A stretch of 5,782 nt of DNA from Acidimicrobiales bacterium (GTDB lineage: Bacteria > Actinomycetota > Acidimicrobiia > Acidimicrobiales > Ilumatobacteraceae): the NCBI GenBank assembly GCA_030830415.1, contig JAURNB010000034.1:1-5782 (forward strand), read 5' to 3'. Shown in pieces: positions 1 through 4,600 of the stretch. How positions within the stretch are numbered: position 1 is the first letter of the stretch; every line of letters begins with the position of its first letter. A program made the position numbers and the translations under genes. A model generated the notes under the pieces. That model made no database searches, was not told the DNA's origin, and worked only from the letters and a program-made list of their open reading frames with translations.

Positions 1-200
1 GTCGTAGTTGTTGTTGTCGGCGCGATGGTTGTAGTGGTTGTTGTCGGCACGATGGTTGTTGTTGTTGTTGTTGTTGTTGGCGCGATGGTTGTGGTGGTGG
101 TCGTAGGCGCGACGGTGGTAGTTGTTGTTGGCGCGATAGTTGTTGTGGTGGTCGTAGGCGCGACGGTGGTAGTTGTTGTTGGCGCGATAGTTGTTGTGGT
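1..200 (-). repeat. Thr-rich stalk-coding repeat region, (T)n-I/V-A/V-P units
   Basis: On the minus strand this region encodes residues 446-511 of the surface protein. Runs of four to eight Thr are separated by IAP, VAP or IVP. Read on the plus strand it appears as GTT/GTG repeats, including eight uninterrupted GTT triplets at 55-78. Such Thr/Pro stalks usually act as extended, often O-glycosylated spacers that lift a domain off the cell surface; glycosylation here is inference. The array continues past the left edge, so its full length is unknown. Triplet-run slippage would change stalk length in frame. Confidence 0.9.
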
Positions 201-1535
201 GGGTGCAGGAGTGTTTGCTGCGTATGCGGCAGTGAGGGAATAGTCTTCAACCTCTCCCGAAGGAAGTGACCCTGTCGGATTATTCGCCGATCCGCTGTAA
301 CTCAGTCGTAAGCGTGCGTAAGTAATTCCGTTAGTTGCCACAGTTGCGGGAATTGTCCACGTCAAAGTAGCGGTCGTTGCGCCAGTGGTGGGTGATGCAC
401 ATGCGCGTTCTGAGGGGTTATCAAACCTTCCATTTTTATTGAAATCAATCCATCCGCATAGCGTTGCATTCGCTTCAACACCTGAAAGCGAAATAGTGGA
501 ACTGTAAGTAGTGCCCGCAGCACCAAATGAAACATTTCCACTCAGACCTGTTGTGCCGTCATCGCCTGTAATTGTCGATCCGGCAGTAACTGCGTCTGCG
601 TTGGTCGTAGGGTTCAAGAGAGTTGTTTGGTCTGCAGTCACAACTGTGCCTAAGCGGAGTGCTCCAATTGTGTGGCTAGCAGCGGCAGAGAGTTCATACG
701 ATGACGGAGCTAAGCCGTAGTCGTCGTCAAGGCTGATCACCATGGACCATCCATCTTCAACTTGGCTAGGGCCAGGGTATGGCTGGGCGTTGTTCACGCT
801 TCCGAAATCGACATCAAAACTGACTGATGTAAATGTGCCATTGATACGAACAGAGCCACACATAGCTTTTGCGGTGGCCCCATATGAAGTAGAGCCCGTT
901 GAAATATTGCTACAACTAAAGTCAGGGTTTTTTACTGTTGGTTGTATACGGGTACCGCCAATGATTGACATGTTTTCGCCCGCAAGGCTCGTGAGCGTGA
1001 TGCCTGGAGTAGTGACATCAAGTTCCGACCAGGTCACGGTGCGGTATGTACCGCTGTTCATTTGTGCTCCGCCGCCGATACCGGCAAATGACCAAACTGG
1101 GTTTGTTACCTTCTGCGAAAATGAAAGCGTTACCGTTCCGCGGTTGATGCATAAAGTGCCATAGGTGCAGCCAGTGTCGTTAGTGATGAGTTGCACACCT
1201 GTCATTGCTGCAATGCCCGTGCGTGCGTACTGGGCATCAACCCCACCGCGAGTAGCCAGAGTTTGGTCGTTGGGGGAAATTGCTACCTGGCCCGTTGTTG
1301 CCACGCTCACAGTGATGCCATTTGGCAAGGTGCTCGAACGCTTCGCTCCGGTGTAATAGGTGGAACCGTCGATAGATATTGAGGAGCCATGGACTGTCCA
1401 CGACCAGTTGCCGTCGGTGCCCTGATAGGCCTCACTAGGTTGCTGCAAGATGCCGATCAGACCGCAGACAACGAGAAGCGCAAGAACTTTGCGCATGCGG
1501 GCGGAATGTGGCCAACGAGAAAAACTATAATTCAT
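1..1535 (-). CDS. Secreted GEVED-domain surface protein with Thr-rich stalk (3' end beyond window)
   Basis: The frame is open for 511 codons from ATG at 1535 to the left edge, so the C-terminus is missing. Residues 14-36 look like a signal peptide: RMRK, then a hydrophobic stretch VLALLVVCGLIGIL, then a likely cleavage after SEA (about residue 36). Residues about 40-268 are rich in Thr, Ser and Gly and predicted to be beta-strand; phrases such as FSQKVTNPVWSFAGIGGG and the later DGW resemble CshA-type adhesin non-repeat domains (moderate confidence). A DDYGLAPSSY linker (271-280) leads into a GEVED domain, with a calcium-loop-like DFNKNGRFD (364-372) and the signature GEVEDY (427-432). Residues 446-511 are a Thr-rich stalk. 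Six cysteines fall after the signal peptide in three close pairs (123/129, 208/226, 360/379), which suggests disulfides. The likely role is a cell-surface or extracellular adhesin; the ligand is unknown. Met14 (position 1496) is an alternative start, but the promoter spacing favours 1535. There is no Shine-Dalgarno sequence. Confidence 0.88.
   Translation of the reverse strand, partial: MNYSFSRWPHSARMRKVLALLVVCGLIGILQQPSEAYQGTDGNWSWTVHGSSISIDGSTYYTGAKRSSTLPNGITVSVATTGQVAISPNDQTLATRGGVDAQYARTGIAAMTGVQLITNDTGCTYGTLCINRGTVTLSFSQKVTNPVWSFAGIGGGAQMNSGTYRTVTWSELDVTTPGITLTSLAGENMSIIGGTRIQPTVKNPDFSCSNISTGSTSYGATAKAMCGSVRINGTFTSVSFDVDFGSVNNAQPYPGPSQVEDGWSMVISLDDDYGLAPSSYELSAAASHTIGALRLGTVVTADQTTLLNPTTNADAVTAGSTITGDDGTTGLSGNVSFGAAGTTYSSTISLSGVEANATLCGWIDFNKNGRFDNPSERACASPTTGATTATLTWTIPATVATNGITYARLRLSYSGSANNPTGSLPSGEVEDYSLTAAYAANTPAPTTTTIAPTTTTTVAPTTTTTTIAPTTTTTVAPTTTTTTIAPTTTTTTTTIVPTTTTTTIAPTTTTT
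94..202 (-). repeat. 51-bp tandem duplication inside the stalk
   Basis: The plus-strand segments 94-151 and 145-202 are identical over 58 nt and offset by 51 nt, so the block is about 2.1 copies of a 51-bp (17-codon) unit. Each unit encodes two Thr runs separated by VAP and IAP. Synonymous positions are identical between copies while the flanking stalk units differ in codon choice. This points to a recent duplication or gene conversion rather than selection on protein sequence alone. Confidence 0.9.
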
Positions 1536-1542
1536 GCAGATT

Positions 1543-1571
1543 AGTCTATGAAAAATAGGCTATGTCTTCAA
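1543..1571 (-). promoter_or_regulatory. Candidate sigma-70-type promoter for the surface protein, probably leaderless
   Basis: On the minus strand, TTGAAG (1571-1566) is followed after exactly 17 nt by TAGACT (1548-1543). Each hexamer matches the consensus TTGACA or TATAAT at four of six positions. The ATG at 1535 begins 8 nt after the -10 hexamer, where transcription would be expected to start, and no Shine-Dalgarno sequence precedes the ATG. Leaderless mRNAs of this geometry are common in actinobacteria. This arrangement is the main reason for choosing 1535 over 1496 as the start. Confidence 0.55.
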
Positions 1572-1582
1572 AATCTATCCTT

Positions 1583-1601
1583 GGGGCTGGGTCGGGCTGG
1601 G
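1583..1601 (+). other. G-quadruplex motif, plus strand (C-rich in the transcript)
   Basis: Four G-runs of 4, 3, 3 and 3 bases are separated by 2-nt loops (CT, TC, CT), which satisfies the standard G3+N1-7 four-run pattern. The site starts 9 nt after the hydrolase stop codon and lies 11 nt upstream of the -35 element of the next gene, on the template strand for both. The corresponding RNA is C-rich and G-poor, as in rho-utilisation sites. I found no intrinsic hairpin-plus-U terminator in this gap. Folding and any role in termination are inference. Confidence 0.5.
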
Positions 1602-1609
1602 CTGGCAAC

Positions 1610-2479
1610 CTAAGTAGTAGGTCGCGAAGCAAGAAACGCTGCGAAACGTGCAGGGTCTTCGAGCGGGCCAAAGTGTGAAACTTCTGGCCATTCTTCGTAA
1701 TGCCCGTTGGGAAGAAGCGATGCAATTTGTTCTGCAATATCTGACACTTGGTATTGCTGTGGAGTGCTGCCAAGCACCCAAGTGGGTGTTGCAATGTTTG
1801 CAAGCTGGTTCCACGTTTCGTGAATGCCACCGGTGTCGTAAGTGCGAGCTTCATGTTCGGGGTTGCACTTCAATGAAACGCTGCCGTCGGGTTGTGTGGC
1901 AAAGCCGTAGTCAACGTAGGCGTGGAGTGCATCGGGGTGGAATGCATTCATGGGTGGCTTTGAAGAAAAGTTGGTGAATGCTTCTTCGCGTGTAGGAAAC
2001 GATGCACGGCGTTTGCGTGTTGCTGCGGCCAGTGGGTTAGGTGGCATGTCGGCGGGGCGAAAACCACTTTGCGGAAACACAATGGGTTCAAATGCGGTGA
2101 TGCCGGCAAAGAGTTCCGGGTTTTTCACAGCAGCCATAAGCAGTGTTGCGCCACCCATGGAATGACCAGCAGCCCATAGTGGAGCGCTGTTCACTTGTGA
2201 GTTGAGGTATTGCACTACCGCTGTTGCGTCTTCACCATAAGCGGGCCAGCGCACTTGCCAGTCGTGAGGAACAGTGGAGTCGCCATAACCGCGGTAGTCG
2301 AGTGCCCAACAGTCGAATGTTCCTGCAAGGTGTTGTGCAATGGGTAGCCAGCAATGGCCATGAAAACCCGTTGCATGCGAGAGCAACATGATGGGAAGAG
2401 TTCCTGCAGGAGTGTCGCTGAGGTGATGCAGCGCGAGTTGTACGCCATCGGTTGATGGCACGGTCACAGTGGTAGGCAT
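1610..2479 (-). CDS. Alpha/beta hydrolase (esterase or thioesterase-like, substrate unknown)
   Basis: This 289-residue protein is a normal single-domain length for the alpha/beta-hydrolase fold. It has no signal peptide and is presumably cytoplasmic. An oxyanion-hole stretch SHATGFHG sits at 34-41, the nucleophile elbow GHSMGG at 105-110 makes Ser107 the nucleophile, and His269 in EVSHFGPLEDP is the catalytic histidine. The acid is less clear: the usual Asp after strand 7 is absent from VLGSTPQQY (235-243), and Glu131 in FEPIVFP is the likeliest substitute. The ATG overlaps the preceding dehydrogenase stop (TAATG), and GAGAAG (2490-2485) lies 5 nt before it, so translation is probably coupled. 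The operon position suggests an acyl-CoA thioesterase or an ester/lactone hydrolase working with the beta-oxidation enzymes. A C-C bond hydrolase or haloperoxidase-like member is also possible; the fold is certain, the substrate is not. Confidence 0.92.
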   Translation of the reverse strand: MPTTVTVPSTDGVQLALHHLSDTPAGTLPIMLLSHATGFHGHCWLPIAQHLAGTFDCWALDYRGYGDSTVPHDWQVRWPAYGEDATAVVQYLNSQVNSAPLWAAGHSMGGATLLMAAVKNPELFAGITAFEPIVFPQSGFRPADMPPNPLAAATRKRRASFPTREEAFTNFSSKPPMNAFHPDALHAYVDYGFATQPDGSVSLKCNPEHEARTYDTGGIHETWNQLANIATPTWVLGSTPQQYQVSDIAEQIASLLPNGHYEEWPEVSHFGPLEDPARFAAFLASRPTT

Positions 2480-3606
2480 TATTTCTTCTCTTGCGTTGGT
2501 TTTGGTTCGCGTGGCAAACCAAGAAGTCGTTCACCAATGATGTTGCGTTGCACTTGGCTAGTGCCTCCTGCAATGCGGCCACCAGGAGCCGAGAGCATGC
2601 CGAGTGCGTCGCTGCCTTCGAGCATTGCGGCTGCGCCAGAAAGATCGCCGCGCAACATAGCGGTGTCGAACATCATTTCGGTAATGCCAAGCTTCATGAG
2701 TGACGCTGCAGTGGAAGCTTCTGGGCCTTGACGCTTGCCCATTGCTTTGAACGCGTGACCACGCGACAAGAGTTGTGCAAGGCGGTCGCGTTCAATGGGG
2801 TTGAGTTCACGGTTGTTGCCAAGAGCTGCCATCGATTCCAAGCGACGCTCTAAACCAATGACGCTGGCGCCAATGTGGCCACGTTCGCTGGTGAGCACTG
2901 CCATGCCTACACCCCAGCCGCCATGTAGTGGGCCAAGAAGGGAAGTGGCAGGAAGGTGCACGTCGGTGAAGAACACTTCATCGAATTCCGATTCACCAGT
3001 CATTTGTTTGAGTGGGCGCACTTCAATGCCAGGAGTATCCATGGGGCACAAGAAAAAGGAAATGCCTTCGTGCTTTGGTGCATCGAAGTTGGTGCGCGCC
3101 ATGAGAATGCCCCAGTTGCTGTAGCGGCCACCGCTGCACCACACTTTTTGACCATTAATCACAAAGGTGTCGCCATCGAGTTCGGCTTTGGTTGACAATC
3201 CACCTAAGTCGCTGCCCGCACCAGGCTCGCTAAAGAGTTGGCACCATACGTGTTCGGCAGCGAGGCTTTGAAGCAAGTGTTGCGACTGCTGTTCAGGCGT
3301 TCCGAATTTCATGATGGAACCACCAGCAAGAACAAGGCCCACCATGTTCAACACAGGTGGAACACCGTGCAATGCGCACAGTTCTATCCATGTAGCTGTG
3401 TGTGTAGAAGTGAGGCCTTGTCCGCCGTGTTCAACGGGCCAGTGAATGCCTGTGAAACCTGCGGCGTGTAAACGAATTTGCCACGCCTTACCAGCATCGA
3501 TGAGATGCGGTGGGCAAATAGCGCCATAGTCACGAGGAGCGTGAGAAGCGTTGTCGCGCAGCCAAACTTCGGCTCGTGAACGAAACGCTTCCACGCTCTC
3601 AGACAT
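2479..3606 (-). CDS. Acyl-CoA dehydrogenase (FadE-type)
   Basis: This is a 375-residue flavoprotein of near-usual family length that oxidises an acyl-CoA to the 2,3-enoyl-CoA, passing electrons to an electron-transfer flavoprotein. The N-terminal helical domain contains FTGIHWPVEHGGQG (51-64). The central FAD/substrate motif CQLFSEPGAGSDLGGL is at 122-137, followed by NGQKVWCSGG (151-160) and a Trp-Gly-Ile-Leu-Met-Ala-Arg strand. The C-terminal domain ends with the family signature GGTSQVQRNIIGERLLGLPREP around 347-368. The position that holds the catalytic Glu in medium-chain dehydrogenases, just before GTS, is Gly347; Glu241 in TSERGHIG matches the alternative base position of isovaleryl- and long-chain-type enzymes. 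The start lies 2 nt after the SDR stop, with a weak GAAG 5 nt upstream. Short actinobacterial FadE proteins sometimes form mixed tetramers, but no partner gene is visible. The substrate cannot be read from the sequence. Confidence 0.95.
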   Translation of the reverse strand: MSESVEAFRSRAEVWLRDNASHAPRDYGAICPPHLIDAGKAWQIRLHAAGFTGIHWPVEHGGQGLTSTHTATWIELCALHGVPPVLNMVGLVLAGGSIMKFGTPEQQSQHLLQSLAAEHVWCQLFSEPGAGSDLGGLSTKAELDGDTFVINGQKVWCSGGRYSNWGILMARTNFDAPKHEGISFFLCPMDTPGIEVRPLKQMTGESEFDEVFFTDVHLPATSLLGPLHGGWGVGMAVLTSERGHIGASVIGLERRLESMAALGNNRELNPIERDRLAQLLSRGHAFKAMGKRQGPEASTAASLMKLGITEMMFDTAMLRGDLSGAAAMLEGSDALGMLSAPGGRIAGGTSQVQRNIIGERLLGLPREPKPTQEKK

Positions 3607-3608
3607 GA

Positions 3609-4502
3609 TTACTTCAGTTTCTCGAAGAAGACGCCTGTTTCATCGGCCAAGTTGCCTGGCACGAAGTAGCCGTCTTGGCTCATGATGGCGTCCCAGTTGT
3701 CGCGCAGGTCTTCAAGTGTGTGACCAGGCTTGGTGTAGCCCTGTGTTTCACCAATGAAGACATTGGCAACACGACCGCCACCAACACTGAAGATGTTGCC
3801 GCTCACTGGGCAATCTTCGTGCGCCAACATGGCAACAATAGGAGTGACTTCTTCTGGCCCCAGCTTGTCGGCAAGGTTGCCCATGAGTGTTTCGGTCATG
3901 CGGGTGAGTGCGAGTGGTGCAATGGCATTCGCCTTGATATTGAACTTTGCACCTTCAACTGCAAGCACACGTGTGAAACCTACGAGGCCCATTTTTGCAG
4001 CGCCGTAGTTGGTTTGGCCGAAGTTGCCGAAAATTCCTGCAGCAGAAGAAGTAGAGATGATGCGGCCGTAACCCTGTTCGCGCATGATGAGGTACGCAGG
4101 CTGTGTGACGTGGAATGCACCTTTGAGGTGAACGTCGAACACGGGGTTCATGAGGTCGGGGGACATGTTGTGGAATGACTTGTCGCGCAAGATGCCAGCG
4201 TTGTTAATAACGATGTCAACTTTGCCGTATGCATCAACTGCGGTTTTCACAATTGCTGCTCCACCTTCTGGTGTAGCAACAGAGTTGTGGTCGGCAACGG
4301 CTTCGCCGCCAGCTGCCTTAATTTCATCAACAACTTTTTGTGCAGCAGAGGCATCGGTGCCGCTGCCGTCGATGCTGCCACCGAGGTCGTTTACAACAAC
4401 GAGTGCACCGCGCTTGGCGAGCAAGAGAGCGTGTTGACGACCAAGACCGCCACCTGCTCCGGTGATGATTGCTACTTTGCCGTCGTATCCGAGTTCTGCC
4501 AT
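3609..4502 (-). CDS. SDR, (3R)-hydroxyacyl-CoA dehydrogenase / 17-beta-HSD type 4-like
   Basis: This 297-residue short-chain dehydrogenase resembles the dehydrogenase domain of peroxisomal multifunctional enzyme type 2 and its single-domain actinobacterial relatives. It probably oxidises a 3-hydroxyacyl-CoA to the 3-oxoacyl-CoA with NAD+. The nucleotide-binding TGAGGGLG is at 14-21; Asp39 in NDLGG fits an NAD(H) preference. NNAG is at 100-103, and the catalytic residues are Ser153, Tyr166 and Lys170 in YGAAK. The VHLKG at 124-128 and the long C-terminal tail (about 40 residues past the Rossmann core, with GYTKPGHTLEDLRDNWDAIM) are typical of this subgroup rather than of FabG. No hydratase domain is fused. 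The start is supported by AGAAAGG 7 nt upstream. The gene opens a tight cluster with the dehydrogenase and hydrolase. A steroid-side-chain enzyme is one possibility, not demonstrated. Confidence 0.94.
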   Translation of the reverse strand: MAELGYDGKVAIITGAGGGLGRQHALLLAKRGALVVVNDLGGSIDGSGTDASAAQKVVDEIKAAGGEAVADHNSVATPEGGAAIVKTAVDAYGKVDIVINNAGILRDKSFHNMSPDLMNPVFDVHLKGAFHVTQPAYLIMREQGYGRIISTSSAAGIFGNFGQTNYGAAKMGLVGFTRVLAVEGAKFNIKANAIAPLALTRMTETLMGNLADKLGPEEVTPIVAMLAHEDCPVSGNIFSVGGGRVANVFIGETQGYTKPGHTLEDLRDNWDAIMSQDGYFVPGNLADETGVFFEKLK

Positions 4503-4509
4503 GGGGAAA

Positions 4510-4516
4510 CCTTTCT
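4510..4516 (-). promoter_or_regulatory. Ribosome binding site of the SDR gene
   Basis: AGAAAGG on the minus strand ends 7 nt before the ATG at 4502. It is the best Shine-Dalgarno match in the window and fixes the SDR start. It lies 4 nt downstream of the 16-bp palindrome, so a hairpin or a bound protein there could affect access. Confidence 0.7.
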
Positions 4517-4520
4517 GGGG

Positions 4521-4536
4521 GCACTCACGTGAGTGC
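4521..4536. promoter_or_regulatory. Perfect 16-bp palindrome, candidate operator
   Basis: GCACTCACGTGAGTGC reads identically on both strands with no spacer and is centred on CACGTG. It lies in the 98-nt gap between the synthetase stop and the SDR start, 18 nt upstream of the SDR ATG and just downstream of a possible promoter. Perfect palindromes of this size are typical targets of dimeric repressors such as TetR-family regulators of fatty-acid or steroid genes. I do not recognise the site as KstR, KstR2 or another named motif. A zero-loop hairpin would be poor as an RNA terminator and no U-run follows. Confidence 0.5.
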
Positions 4537-4561
4537 AGTCATTGTGTAGACGCGAGTTCAG

Positions 4562-4590
4562 ATCTTACTTGTGGGCATTGGTGTTGCCCA
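4562..4590 (-). promoter_or_regulatory. Possible promoter for the SDR-dehydrogenase-hydrolase cluster
   Basis: On the minus strand TGGGCA (4590-4585) is followed after 17 nt by TAAGAT (4567-4562); each matches four of six consensus positions. A transcript from here would start near 4555-4553 and carry the palindrome in its leader, about 20 nt from the start. If this promoter is not used, the cluster is read through from the synthetase gene. The evidence is only motif similarity. Confidence 0.35.
4572..4590. repeat. Inverted repeat TGGGCA-N7-TGCCCA after the synthetase stop
   Basis: A perfect 6-bp dyad with a 7-nt loop begins 10 nt downstream of the synthetase stop codon. A second dyad, ATTGG-N6-CCAAT on the minus strand, overlaps it and is mutually exclusive with it. 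There is no U-run afterwards, so it is at best a weak terminator or an mRNA 3'-end structure. It also overlaps the putative -35 element. Confidence 0.3.
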
Positions 4591-4600
4591 ATAGAAGGGG

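Noticed and set aside
1..202. CRISPR array
   Set aside because: The repeats are contiguous triplet-based coding units without unique spacers of even length, and they stay in frame with the upstream protein.
25..243. Plus-strand Val/Gly-rich open frame
   Set aside because: It is the antisense reading of the Thr-rich stalk repeats. The minus frame continues without a stop into a signal-peptide and GEVED protein, while the plus frame is low-complexity only.
742..1164. Plus-strand 140-codon open frame
   Set aside because: It lies wholly antisense to the surface protein, which has recognisable domains, and it shows no recognisable motif.
1464..1466. Lipoprotein signal at Cys24 of the surface protein
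   Set aside because: The preceding residues are LVV rather than a lipobox ending in Gly, Ala or Ser, and Cys24 lies mid-way through the hydrophobic core. SEA at about residue 36 is a better signal peptidase I site.
1546..1854. Minus-strand 102-codon frame crossing the hydrolase end
   Set aside because: It overlaps the hydrolase C-terminus containing catalytic His269 in another frame, and also covers the G4 and promoter region. Its composition is not protein-like.
3675..4178. Plus-strand 167-codon open frame
   Set aside because: It is antisense to the SDR, rich in Cys, His and Val as expected from the complement of that gene, and no domain is visible.
4521..4536. Palindrome as an intrinsic terminator of the synthetase gene
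   Set aside because: It has no loop and no following U-run, and it lies closer to the SDR ribosome binding site than to the synthetase stop.
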